Counted from the stretch's first letter, positions 36,782-44,813 are shown. The stretch: 64,000 nt of DNA from JBGPEQ01 sp050180895 (GCA_050180895.1 JBFXDS010000007.1:62001-126000); one strand, 5' to 3'. Numbers and translations: made by a program. Notes: a model not told the origin generated them from the letters alone.

Positions 36782-38031
36782 GCGCGCTTCGCTCCGGCCG
36801 CCCGGGCGCGCGGGCCCGGGATGTAGTCGGGACCGTCGGGCACGGTCTCCAGCCCGGGGATCACCACCTTCACCACGGGCAGGTTGAATTCGGGCATCGT
36901 CAGGTCGACGACGACGACTTGGGAGAGGCCGGCGGCCTTCAACTGCGCCAGCTCCCAGCGCAGATCCTCGTTCAGCGTGTCGGTATCGCCGCTGGCCGTC
37001 GCCTGGAAGCGGCGCGTGGGAGCGGCCGGAGCCTCGCGCCGGCGCCGCTCGGCCGGCGTCTCGTCGTCGGGTCGGCGATAGTCCCGCCGCTCGATGTCGT
37101 CGCGCGATCCGGAGATATAGGTGAGCCGCGACTGCGCCGCCTCGGTCAGGGCGCGCAACAGCGCGACGGAGCGCGACGGGTGGCATCCGGCGCCGAAGAA
37201 CGTGCCCTGGGAATCGTTCGGATTGTCCGCCGCCTCGTAGATATGGCAGCGGAAGGTTGGGATGCCAATGTCGGTGGTGGTGTCCCAGACCTCGACGGCC
37301 ATCTGCGCCTGCCGGTATTTCTCCAGGATGGCGCGGCTGCGCTCGTCGTCGATCGTCGCGAGGTCGACGCGACGGGCTTGCAGCCCGGCCTCGTCCTCCT
37401 GGAGCCACAGGGCATCGGCATCGCGCTCCACCACCTCGCAGATCCCCGCGCTGATCGCCTCCAGGATGTGGTTGCCCGAGGCCAGGCCGTTGGTGGTGGC
37501 GGGGAAGCAGCCCGAGCCCTGCGGCAGCGGCAGGGTAAAGTTCACATGGACGGACTCGTAGGGCAGCCAGACCGGGCGGCGCGACATCAGGTCGAACCCT
37601 TCGATCCACAGGATCGGCAGGTGGGGATGATAGAGGCTGTCGGGCACTGTGGGCAGGGCGGCAGGATCGACCACCGCATGCCCGCGCGCGATCTCGCTAT
37701 AGGTCAGCAGCTTCAGTGGCAGACTGATCCGCTCGCCATGGAAGGATTCGACGGCTTCCATGACTCCGGACGCCTTAGCATGGTCGAGATCGACGCCTTT
37801 GCCTTGCGTGACCGCCAGGATACGCGAATTCGGCCGCGCCACCATGACGACCGGGATGCCCAGGTAATCGAGTCCGGTCACGTTGGCGATGCGCGTGATG
37901 CCCATCGCCGGCAGAAGCGGCCGCAGACGCTCCACCGTCCGATGCGGCCCGACGACCCGGTGCGTTCCGCCCCGGTGCGCCTTGGCCGCCGGCTGGTCCA
38001 AATCCCTTTCGAGCCGGGCGATCCACGTCAC
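36778..38031 (-). CDS. YcaO-domain ATP-dependent cyclodehydratase/thioamidation enzyme
   Basis: 417 residues from GTG at 38031. The YcaO ATP/Mg motifs are present: QGKG at 76-79, EAVE at 92-95 with Glu100, NGLASGN at 181-187, EVVERD at 199-204, and AGCHPSRSVALLRALTEAAQSRL at 281-303; the C-terminus carries the Pro-rich PDYIPGPR. A central low-complexity insertion (about 308-345, Arg/Pro/Glu-rich) interrupts the domain. No E1-like/ocin-ThiF partner or azoline dehydrogenase is nearby, so with the adjacent TfuA a thioamide role is more likely than azole formation. The presumed substrate is the repeat peptide encoded 217 bp upstream on the same strand. Confidence 0.92.
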   Translation of the reverse strand: MTWIARLERDLDQPAAKAHRGGTHRVVGPHRTVERLRPLLPAMGITRIANVTGLDYLGIPVVMVARPNSRILAVTQGKGVDLDHAKASGVMEAVESFHGERISLPLKLLTYSEIARGHAVVDPAALPTVPDSLYHPHLPILWIEGFDLMSRRPVWLPYESVHVNFTLPLPQGSGCFPATTNGLASGNHILEAISAGICEVVERDADALWLQEDEAGLQARRVDLATIDDERSRAILEKYRQAQMAVEVWDTTTDIGIPTFRCHIYEAADNPNDSQGTFFGAGCHPSRSVALLRALTEAAQSRLTYISGSRDDIERRDYRRPDDETPAERRRREAPAAPTRRFQATASGDTDTLNEDLRWELAQLKAAGLSQVVVVDLTMPEFNLPVVKVVIPGLETVPDGPDYIPGPRARAAGAKRA

Positions 38032-38137
38032 GGCGCTATCTTCATTGCACGGGCCCGAACGTCAACGGGCTCGTCCCGAGCGCCCGATAGGGGCTGGGTC
38101 GTCTTCGGCACGTGCTCCTCGATGGAAAAGGGCCCGC

Positions 38138-38170
38138 AAAAAGATTAGGCCCCAGCCGCAGGCTGGGGCC
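38138..38170 (-). terminator. intrinsic terminator between the repeat-peptide gene and ycaO
   Basis: On the minus strand, GGCCCCAGCC and GGCTGGGGCC (38148-38157 and 38161-38170) form a 10-bp perfect stem with a 3-base loop, followed by TAATCTTTTT (the A-run at 38138-38142 on the plus strand). It lies about 80 bases after the peptide stop. It would end most transcripts there and let a minority read through into ycaO-tfuA. Confidence 0.85.
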
Positions 38171-38248
38171 CAATTCGATTATCTCACGGGATCAGTAACT
38201 CCCGTCGTCACAGATCTGGATGCGGGTCAACTGGACAGATCCGGGGAC

Positions 38249-38584
38249 TTAAGCAGATAGCGAAAGAGCTCGCGACGACCGCTCCGCGGACCGAGCCGAC
38301 AGGGCCCGCGAGGACCGCTCGGCCGATCGCGCAGACAGCGCCCGCGATGACCGCTCTGCGGACCGGGCCGACAATGCCCGCGACGACCGTTCGGCCGACC
38401 GGGCCGACAATGCCCGCGATGACCGCTCAGCCGACCGGGCCGACAACGCCCGCGAGGACCGCTCTTCCGAGGAAGCCGTTAATGCCCGTGAACTCAATGC
38501 ACTGGCGGAGACACGGTCTGCCGGTACGCGCTCCTCGAACGCGGCCGACATTACGTCGTCCCACCCCTTACCCGAAATCTTCAT
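38249..38584 (-). CDS. candidate RiPP precursor: short leader plus six 12-residue Ser/Arg/Ala/Leu repeats
   Basis: 111 residues from the ATG at 38584, preceded by GGGGAGAAAATC; an upstream ATG at 38644 adds 20 residues without a good ribosome binding site. Residues 1-28 (MKISGKGWDDVMSAAFEERV and following) look like a leader. Residues 29-40 are a degenerate unit (ALSSRALTASSE), 41-100 are five identical units ERSSRALSARSA, and 101-111 are a final truncated unit. The repeats have no Cys or Thr. The five units differ at DNA level only by silent changes, including TTG/CTG Leu swaps, so the peptide sequence is conserved. It heads the ycaO-tfuA series behind a terminator. An alternative is a small basic (+2 per unit) nucleic-acid-binding or structural protein. 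Confidence 0.8.
   Translation of the reverse strand: MKISGKGWDDVMSAAFEERVPADRVSASALSSRALTASSEERSSRALSARSAERSSRALSARSAERSSRALSARSAERSSRALSARSAERSSRALSARSAERSSRALSLSA
38252..38464. repeat. 36-bp in-frame tandem repeats encoding the 12-residue units
   Basis: Six contiguous copies of about 36 bp with no spacers, so not a CRISPR array. Differences between copies fall almost only where they are silent in the minus-strand frame. A seventh, degenerate unit extends to about 38500. Confidence 0.9.
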
Positions 38585-38993
38585 GATTTTCTCCCCAACT
38601 CCAGCTGAACACGCACCTTTCGAATCTGACGGTGCAGACAGCACGGTGCCCTAACTTAACCATCCTTGGCAAGGAAAATTTTACTAAGAATCTCAACGGA
38701 AAAGTAACCATAAACGTTAAGCAATATCAATTACTTGCAGAAATACCTTGAGATGGAGAGGCGCCGCGTCGGTCGACGGTTGTTCGCCGGCGGGAGGTTC
38801 GGCCGAAATCAGCCCTCGTGCGGGGTCTTCCGCCCCCCGGCAGGGAGCGCCGAAGAATGGTGCAAAACATTGTGAATTATCGCTTTTTTTAGGGTTTCAG
38901 TGTTAAGGCTGATACTTCGAGAGGCGACGGCGGCATCCCCGCAGCGATGAAGGGCGGGGGTGGGCCGACGCATTGGATAGGCAGAGCGCGCGC
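38585..38993. other. intergenic control region between the repeat-peptide gene and the histidine-kinase gene
   Basis: 409 bp with no gene. 38655-38750 is AT-rich and likely holds the leftward promoter for the peptide gene; it includes the short palindrome CCTTG-G-CAAGG at 38664-38674, a possible operator. The right part (38860-38900) is also AT-rich and may hold the rightward kinase promoter. No -35/-10 pair is convincing enough to name. Confidence 0.5.
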
Positions 38994-40919
38994 ATGTCGG
39001 CTGACGAATCCGACGTTGGTCAGCTTCTTCGGGATCTCGGGATGTCCGTTGATCCGGCGGAGCGCTGTCGAATCCTGTGCGACCTCGCGATGCGGGTCTG
39101 GGTCTACGACCTGTCGCTGGCACTTTCCTATGCCATGGACGGGATTGCGGTCGCACGCGAGCACAAGCTCGAACTGCAGGAGGCACGCTGCAGCCTCTAT
39201 GCCGGCCGCATGCTGCGGCTGCTGGGCCGCTATCCGGATGCGGAAAAGATGCTCCTGCCGCTCCGCGACCGCTTTCTGGCGGCGGGTGACCGCGAGGCCG
39301 CGGGCCTTGCCATACGCACTCTGTCGGCCATCTACCTGGATCTCGGCCTCCTCGAACAGGCGCTCGATCTGAACGCCGAGGCCCTGGTCATCTTCGAGGA
39401 AGTCGGCAACCACCGTTGCTACTGCACGGCGCTGCTGGAATGCGCCGAGGTCCTCAAGAAACGGAAGCAGTTCGACGAAGCCCTTGCGACCCTCGACAGC
39501 GCGCGGATGCGTCTGGCCAAGTTCGCGGGCAACGACCCGGACGACGTGCAGTGGCTGGAACTGAAATACACGCGGACGCTCCTCCTTTCGGATGCAGGCC
39601 GTCCCACGGAAGCGATTACCGCAGCCGAAGAAGCTCTGGAGGCCGCGGCCGCGTTCCGTTGCCGCGACATCGAAACCGGTTGCTTCGGCGTCCTTGCCCT
39701 CGGCTACGCCCAGCTGGGCCGGTTCGTCGAGATGGAGCGGTGGCTGACGGCGTTCTTGGCCACCGTCGACACCGGCAGCGATCCGTACAACCGGATCGTC
39801 GGATGGCTGAAATGCGGCCGCGCCCTGTTCGTCGCCGGCCAGAACACCAAGGCCCTCGACTATGTGCAGCGCGCGCATTCAATCGGCGAGAGCATCGGCC
39901 TCATCGGCCCCGTCGCCGACTGTCATGCCACCCTGGCCGACATCTACGAGGCGATCGGCGACGACCGCACGGCGCTGCGGCACCTCAAAGCCTACTATGC
40001 GACCGAGAGCCAGCTGCACAAGGCCGGCATCGAGCATCGCATCGGGAAGATGCAGCTGCAGATCAAGGTCGACCAGGTACGGATGGAGACGCTGGAGAGC
40101 GCCCGTCAGGAGCTCGAGCGGCTCGTGGCGGAGCGAACGCGCGAACTCGTCCTCGCCAAGGAGCAGGCGGAGATCGCCAACCGCTCCAAGAGCGAGTTCC
40201 TCGCGCATATGAGCCATGAGCTGCGGACGCCGCTCAATGCCGTCATCGGGTTTGCCGAGTTGATGCAGCGCCAGGTGCAGGGCCCGATCGGGTCGCCGAA
40301 ATATCTGGACTACGTGAAGGACATCCACGACAGCGGCCGCCTCCTGCTGTCGATCATCAACGACATCCTCGACCTCTCGAAGATCGAGGCCGGCAAACAG
40401 GAGCTGCACCGCCAGGTCAGCACGGCAGACGATATCTGCCGTGCGTGCCTGCGGCTGGTGAAGGATCGAGCGGACCAGGCCGGCATCCGCATCTCGCTGT
40501 CGGTCCCCTCCGGGCTCAGGCTGCTCGATGTCGACGTCCGTGCAGTGAAGCAGATCCTCCTGAACCTGCTGACCAACGCCATCAAATTCACGCCCCAGGG
40601 CGGCCGCGTGACGCTGTTCGCCGCGGACGACGGCGGCCCGGACATCGTGCTGGGCGTCAGCGATACCGGCATCGGCATCGCCGCGGACGACCTGCCGCGC
40701 GTCCTCGAGCCGTTCGGCCAGATCGAAAACATCTTCTCGCGCACGCGCGGCGGCACCGGCCTCGGGCTGCCGCTGGCGAAGATGCTGGCCGCGTTGCACG
40801 GCGGGCGGCTGTCGATCGACAGCAAGCTGGGCGAGGGGACGGTGGTCAAGGTCTGGCTGCCGGCGGCGCAGGACTCGGAGATGACCGAGCCGGTCCGCCG
40901 CACCATTACGTCGCACTGA
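38994..40919 (+). CDS. soluble TPR-containing sensor histidine kinase
   Basis: 641 residues from ATG at 38994 (a TTG at 38973 is an alternative). Residues ~20-350 are helical tetratricopeptide-like repeats; a coiled coil (about 355-400) leads to the HisKA domain with phospho-acceptor His408 (FLAHMSHELRTPLNAVIGF), then the ATPase domain with the N box (LNLLTNAIKFTPQGG), DTGIGIAADDLPRVLEPF and GGTGLGLPLAKML. There is no membrane segment, so it senses a cytoplasmic cue, perhaps through TPR contacts. No response regulator is in the window. It is divergent from the repeat-peptide gene, and control of that pathway is a reasonable guess. Confidence 0.9.
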   Translation: MSADESDVGQLLRDLGMSVDPAERCRILCDLAMRVWVYDLSLALSYAMDGIAVAREHKLELQEARCSLYAGRMLRLLGRYPDAEKMLLPLRDRFLAAGDREAAGLAIRTLSAIYLDLGLLEQALDLNAEALVIFEEVGNHRCYCTALLECAEVLKKRKQFDEALATLDSARMRLAKFAGNDPDDVQWLELKYTRTLLLSDAGRPTEAITAAEEALEAAAAFRCRDIETGCFGVLALGYAQLGRFVEMERWLTAFLATVDTGSDPYNRIVGWLKCGRALFVAGQNTKALDYVQRAHSIGESIGLIGPVADCHATLADIYEAIGDDRTALRHLKAYYATESQLHKAGIEHRIGKMQLQIKVDQVRMETLESARQELERLVAERTRELVLAKEQAEIANRSKSEFLAHMSHELRTPLNAVIGFAELMQRQVQGPIGSPKYLDYVKDIHDSGRLLLSIINDILDLSKIEAGKQELHRQVSTADDICRACLRLVKDRADQAGIRISLSVPSGLRLLDVDVRAVKQILLNLLTNAIKFTPQGGRVTLFAADDGGPDIVLGVSDTGIGIAADDLPRVLEPFGQIENIFSRTRGGTGLGLPLAKMLAALHGGRLSIDSKLGEGTVVKVWLPAAQDSEMTEPVRRTITSH

Positions 40920-40996
40920 ACCGCAGCGCGTCCAAGCTTGCCTCCGGGCGAGCGGCGGAGAACAATCGCCGCCCCCAACGCGAAGAGGGCGTCCCC

Positions 40997-41779
40997 ATGC
41001 GCATGAAAGACAAGGTGGCTATCGTGACCGGTGCGGCCAGCGGCATCGGCAAGCACATCGCCCTGACCTATGCCCGCGAAGGAGCGAAGGTGGCGGTTGC
41101 CGACCTCAAGCTCCCGGCGGCGAAGGCCGCGGCCGACGAGATCATAGCGGGCGGCGGCCAGGCCGTGGGCATCGCCATGGACGTCGCCGACGAAGGGCAG
41201 GTCGACGCCGGCGTGGCGGCGGCGATCGCTGCGCTCGGCGGCGTGGACGTGCTGGTCAGCAACGCCGGCATCCAGATCATTTCACCCGTCGTCGACCTGT
41301 CCCTCGGCGACTGGCGCAAGATGCTGGCGATCCATCTCGACGGCGCCTTCCTGACGACGCGGGCCTGCCTGAAACACATGTACGGCTCCGGCCGGGGCGG
41401 CAGCATCATCTATATGGGTTCCGTGCATTCGAAGGAGGCCTCGCCGCTGAAGGCCCCGTATGTCACGGCGAAGCACGGCCTCATCGGCCTGTGCAAGACG
41501 GTGGCGAAGGAAGGCGCCGCGCATGGCGTGCGCGCCAACGTCATCTGTCCGGGCTTCGTGCGCACGCCGCTGGTGGACAAGCAGATCCCGGAACAGGCCA
41601 AGGAGCTCGGCATCAGCGAGGACGACGTCGTCAAGAAGGTCATGCTGAAGGAGACCGTGGACGGCGAGTTCACGACCGTTGCCGACGTGGCCGAACTGGC
41701 CGTGCTCTTCGCGGCGTTTCCGTCCAGCGCCTTGACCGGCCAGTCGGTGGTGGTGAGCCACGGCTGGTACATGCAATGA
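40997..41779 (+). CDS. bdhA: 3-hydroxybutyrate dehydrogenase (SDR family)
   Basis: 260 residues. The NAD-binding TGAASGIGKHI (11-21), NAG at 89-91, catalytic Ser142, Tyr155 and Lys159 (YVTAKHG) identify a short-chain dehydrogenase; the VDKQIPEQAKELGISEDDVV segment and the C-terminal SHGWYMQ are characteristic of D-3-hydroxybutyrate dehydrogenase, which acts in polyhydroxybutyrate and ketone-body use. Start at 40997 or 41003. It is followed 16 bp later by a GNAT gene. Confidence 0.9.
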   Translation: MRMKDKVAIVTGAASGIGKHIALTYAREGAKVAVADLKLPAAKAAADEIIAGGGQAVGIAMDVADEGQVDAGVAAAIAALGGVDVLVSNAGIQIISPVVDLSLGDWRKMLAIHLDGAFLTTRACLKHMYGSGRGGSIIYMGSVHSKEASPLKAPYVTAKHGLIGLCKTVAKEGAAHGVRANVICPGFVRTPLVDKQIPEQAKELGISEDDVVKKVMLKETVDGEFTTVADVAELAVLFAAFPSSALTGQSVVVSHGWYMQ

Positions 41780-41795
41780 GGACGAGGGCGCCCTC

Positions 41796-42320
41796 ATGGG
41801 ACGACCCGTCGTTGAGACCGGGCGGCTGATCGTTCGCACGCCCGAGGCGGCCGATGTCGAGCCGCTGGCGGCGCTCTGGTGCGACCCGGCCGCAACGGCC
41901 TACATGGGCGGCCCGAGGGACTTCGATCGGGTCTGCGAATCCATTCGGGAGGGCCGCGCCCTGTCGAAGGAGCCGAGGTTCGATCTCTGGGCGGTGATTG
42001 AGAAAGCCACGGGGGACGTGGTCGGTCATTGCGGCCTGCTGGGCAAGGAGATCGATGGCCGGCCGGAGATCGAGTTGGTTTATGTGATCGCACCGCGCCG
42101 ATGGAGACGCGGCTATGCGACGGAGGCCGGCGAAGCCATAAGAAACCATGGGATCGTCGACCTGGAATGCCGTCGGCTCGTCGCCTTGATTCACCCGGAG
42201 AACCTCGCATCGAAGCGCGTTGCCGAGAAGCTGAACTTCCATTTCGAGCGCGCCGTCGAGCGATCGCACGGACTCCTGCACCTGTACGTCTTCGCCACGG
42301 GATCGCTTCGCAATCATTGA
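41796..42320 (+). CDS. GNAT family N-acetyltransferase (RimJ/RimL-like)
   Basis: 174 residues. The N-terminus VVETGRLIVRTPEAADVEPLAALW and the acetyl-CoA motif EIELVYVIAPRRWRRGYATEAGEAIRNHGIVDLECRRLVALIHPENLASKRVAEKLNFHFE are typical of RimJ/RimL-type enzymes. Substrate unknown. Probably cotranscribed with the 3-hydroxybutyrate dehydrogenase. Confidence 0.88.
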   Translation: MGRPVVETGRLIVRTPEAADVEPLAALWCDPAATAYMGGPRDFDRVCESIREGRALSKEPRFDLWAVIEKATGDVVGHCGLLGKEIDGRPEIELVYVIAPRRWRRGYATEAGEAIRNHGIVDLECRRLVALIHPENLASKRVAEKLNFHFERAVERSHGLLHLYVFATGSLRNH

Positions 42321-42390
42321 TCGTCGTCCGCTATTACTTTTTTCCGACGAGGCAGTTGTCGTCGCCGTATCGATTCGGATACTGTGGCAA

Positions 42391-42495
42391 GAGAGACTAC
42401 CCGCAGCACTGGCCGCTCGCGCGGCCTGACTCACCCACCCACGGGCTGCGGGACACTCGGCCTTCCGCGACCTCGCGGAAGGCCCTTTCTTTTCC
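42391..42495 (+). ncRNA. candidate ~100-nt structured small RNA
   Basis: Between a GNAT gene and rplM. An outer stem CCCGCAGC (42400-42407) pairs with GCTGCGGG (42445-42452); inside it GGCCGC-TCGC-GCGGCC (42411-42426) is a perfect hairpin, followed by a C-rich single strand (ACTCACCCACCCACG). An intrinsic terminator ends the unit. A TTGTCG-N17-ATACTG promoter-like pair (42356-42384) would start it near 42391. No known RNA family was recognised; it could also be a leader of the rplM operon. Confidence 0.5.
42459..42495 (+). terminator. strong intrinsic terminator
   Basis: GGCCTTCCGCG (42459-42469), loop ACCT, CGCGGAAGGCC (42474-42484): an 11-bp perfect stem followed by CTTTCTTTTCC. It ends the candidate small RNA and any read-through from the GNAT gene. 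Confidence 0.9.
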
Positions 42496-42670
42496 GCCAG
42501 ATGCCAGAGCGCCGGCCGCCGCCCAATCGCCGCGTCAGGACTTAATTCAGGGGCTTTCCGGACGGCCAAAAATGCCCGGCGGGGCCGGCGAGGCCGCGCG
42601 CCTCGTCGCCGATCTTAATGCGGTAATATAATACCCTATATATAAAATCTCGCTTTGGCGGGCTTTCCGG

Positions 42671-42699
42671 TTGACATGATGGCTGCCAATGCGTTATTC
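42671..42699 (+). promoter_or_regulatory. rplM: sigma-70-type promoter for rplM-rpsI
   Basis: TTGACA at 42671-42676 (perfect -35), 17-bp spacer, TTATTC at 42694-42699 as a -10. It lies 31 bp before the rplM start. An AT-rich block at 42617-42650 upstream may be an UP-like element. Confidence 0.6.
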
Positions 42700-42730
42700 G
42701 CGCGCGTTTCCTGCACGAGACCGGAAGATC

Positions 42731-43201
42731 ATGAAGACCTATTCCGCGAAGCCATCGGAGATCGCCAAGAAATGGTACATCGTCGACGCCGACGGTGTCG
42801 TTCTCGGCCGTCTCGCCACTGTCGTCGCCAACCGCCTGCGCGGCAAGCACAAGGCGACCTACACGCCGCATCTCGACTGCGGCGACAACATCATCGTCGT
42901 CAACGCCGCCAAGGTGAGGGTGACCGGCAATAAGCTGAGCGACAAGGTCTTTTACTACCATACGGGCTATCCCGGCGGGGTGAAGGGACGGACGTTCGGC
43001 CAGATCCTCGGCGGCAAGCATCCGGAGCGGCTGATCGAGAAGGCCGTCGAGCGCATGGTGCCGCGTGGACCGCTTGGGCGCCGGCAGATGAAGAACCTGC
43101 GCGTCTATCCGGGGGCGGCCCATCCCCATGAGGCGCAGCAGCCGGAAACGCTGGACGTCGCCGCCATGAACCCGAAGAACAAGAGGACCGCTTCCCGATG
43201 A
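42731..43201 (+). CDS. rplM: 50S ribosomal protein L13 (uL13)
   Basis: 156 residues from ATG at 42731. The family core is intact (KKWYIVDADGVVLGRLATVVANRLRGKHKATYTPHLDCGDNIIVVNA, later YYHTGYPGG and MVPRGPLGRRQMKNLRVYPG). It overlaps rpsI by ATGA. An in-frame upstream ATG at 42689 would add 14 unusual residues and was not used. Confidence 0.97.
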   Translation: MKTYSAKPSEIAKKWYIVDADGVVLGRLATVVANRLRGKHKATYTPHLDCGDNIIVVNAAKVRVTGNKLSDKVFYYHTGYPGGVKGRTFGQILGGKHPERLIEKAVERMVPRGPLGRRQMKNLRVYPGAAHPHEAQQPETLDVAAMNPKNKRTASR

Positions 43202-43689
43202 GCGCCGAGACCCAGACTCTCACCGATCTCAAGGACCTGCGCGCCGCCACCCAGCCGGTTGCCGCGGCTGCTGCGGCGCTGCCGGAGCCGAAGCTCGACA
43301 AGCAGGGACGCGCCTACGCCACCGGCAAGCGCAAGAACGCCGTGGCCCGCGTTTGGATCAAGCCGGGCTCCGGCCGCATGACGGTCAACGGTCGCGACGT
43401 GGCCACCTATTTCGCGCGGCCCGTGCTGCGCATGCTGTTGAGCCAGCCCTTCGCCGTCTGCAACCGTCTCAACCAGTACGACGTGTCCTGCTCGGTGACC
43501 GGCGGCGGGCTGTCCGGCCAGGCCGGCGCCGTGCGGCACGGCATCAGCCGCGCGCTCATGCATTTCGAACCGACGCTGCGCGTCGTGCTGAAGAAGGGCG
43601 GCTTCCTCACCCGCGACAGCCGCGTGGTCGAGCGCAAGAAGTACGGCAAGCGCAAGGCGCGCCGCAGCTTCCAGTTCTCGAAGCGCTAG
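43198..43689 (+). CDS. rpsI: 30S ribosomal protein S9 (uS9)
   Basis: 163 residues. The conserved ATGKRKNAVARVWIKPGSGRMTVNGRD, the GGGLSGQAGAVRHGISRAL stretch and the basic tail RVVERKKYGKRKARRSFQFSKR are present; the last Lys-Arg reaches the P-site tRNA. Alphaproteobacterial S9 has the ~40-residue N-terminal extension seen here. Coupled to rplM. Confidence 0.97.
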   Translation: MSAETQTLTDLKDLRAATQPVAAAAAALPEPKLDKQGRAYATGKRKNAVARVWIKPGSGRMTVNGRDVATYFARPVLRMLLSQPFAVCNRLNQYDVSCSVTGGGLSGQAGAVRHGISRALMHFEPTLRVVLKKGGFLTRDSRVVERKKYGKRKARRSFQFSKR

Positions 43690-43718
43690 ACATCGACCGC
43701 GATCGGCCCTAATGGCCA

Positions 43719-43756
43719 GGGAGGTTGCGGCGATCCCGCAGCCTCCCTTTGCTTTT
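43719..43756 (+). terminator. intrinsic terminator after rpsI
   Basis: GGGAGGTTGCGG (43719-43730) pairs with CCGCAGCCTCCC (43736-43747) through one G-T pair, loop CGATC, then TTTGCTTTT. It separates the ribosomal operon from argC. Confidence 0.85.
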
Positions 43757-43766
43757 GGAGGGAACG

Positions 43767-44813
43767 GTGACGACGAATAGACTGCGCGTCGGCATCCTCG
43801 GCGCCAGCGGCTACACGGGCGCGGAGCTGGTGCGCCTCCTGGCGCGCCATCCCCAGGTCGAGATCCGCCTGCTCACGGCCGACCGCCAGGCCGGCAAGCC
43901 GCTGGCCGAAGTGTTCCCGCAGTTCGGCCATCTGAAGCTGCCGACGCTGGTGAAGATCGAGGAGGCTGACTGGTCGGGACTCGATCTCGTCTTCTGCGCG
44001 CTGCCGCACGGGACGACGCAGGAGGTGATCGCCGCCCTGCCGCGCGATCTGAAGATCATCGACCTGTCGGCGGACTTCCGGCTCGCGGATACGGCGATCT
44101 ACGCGCAGTGGTACGGCCACGCGCATCGGGCGCCCGACCTGCAGGCGGAGGCGGTCTACGGCCTGACCGAGCTGCGGCGCGCCGAGATCGCGCCGGCGCG
44201 GCTCGTCGCCAATCCCGGCTGCTATCCGACCTCGGCGCAGCTGCCGCTGGTGCCGCTGCTGGAGAACCGGCAGATCGTCGCCGACGACATCATCATCGAC
44301 GCCAAGTCGGGCGTCAGCGGCGCCGGTCGCGACGCCAAGCAGGGCAGCCTCTATGCCGAGGTGACCGAGGGCATCCATGCCTATGGAGTCGCCGGCCATC
44401 GCCACGCGCCGGAGATCGAGCAGGAGCTCGGCAAGGCCGCGGGCAAGCCGATCGTCGTCAACTTCACGCCGCATCTGATGCCGATGAGCCGCGGCATCCT
44501 GTCGTCGATCTATGTGCGGCTGGCCGACGGCGCCGCGGTGGAGGACCTGCGGCGCACGCTGGAGATGCGCTATGCGGACGAGCCGTTCGTGCGCCTGCTG
44601 CCGGCGGGGCAGGCGCCGCAGACGCGCCATGTGCGCGGCGCCAACCACTGCCTCATCGGCCTCTTCGCCGACCGCGTGCCGGGGCGGGCGATCCTGCTGT
44701 CGGCGATCGACAACCTGGTGAAGGGCGCCTCCGGCCAGGCGGTGCAGAACATGAACCTGATGGCCGGCTTGCCGGAGACCATCGGCCTCGAGCAGGAGCC
44801 GCTGTTCCCGTGA
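43767..44813 (+). CDS. argC: N-acetyl-gamma-glutamyl-phosphate reductase
   Basis: 348 residues from the GTG at 43767, preceded by TTGGAGGGAA; an upstream in-frame ATG lies inside the rpsI terminator. The NADP-binding VGILGASGYTGAELVRLL and catalytic Cys in VANPGCYPTSAQLPL identify ArgC, the third step of arginine synthesis. It overlaps the carbonic-anhydrase-like gene. Confidence 0.96.
   Translation: MTTNRLRVGILGASGYTGAELVRLLARHPQVEIRLLTADRQAGKPLAEVFPQFGHLKLPTLVKIEEADWSGLDLVFCALPHGTTQEVIAALPRDLKIIDLSADFRLADTAIYAQWYGHAHRAPDLQAEAVYGLTELRRAEIAPARLVANPGCYPTSAQLPLVPLLENRQIVADDIIIDAKSGVSGAGRDAKQGSLYAEVTEGIHAYGVAGHRHAPEIEQELGKAAGKPIVVNFTPHLMPMSRGILSSIYVRLADGAAVEDLRRTLEMRYADEPFVRLLPAGQAPQTRHVRGANHCLIGLFADRVPGRAILLSAIDNLVKGASGQAVQNMNLMAGLPETIGLEQEPLFP

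Noticed and set aside
38252..38464. CRISPR-like array of 36-bp repeats
   Set aside because: The repeats are contiguous with no spacers, in frame with a gene that has a ribosome binding site, and no cas genes are present.
38253..38640. Plus-strand frame across the same repeats (DRSADRADNARD pattern)
   Set aside because: It has no start codon before the repeats and changes amino acids where the minus frame changes silently.
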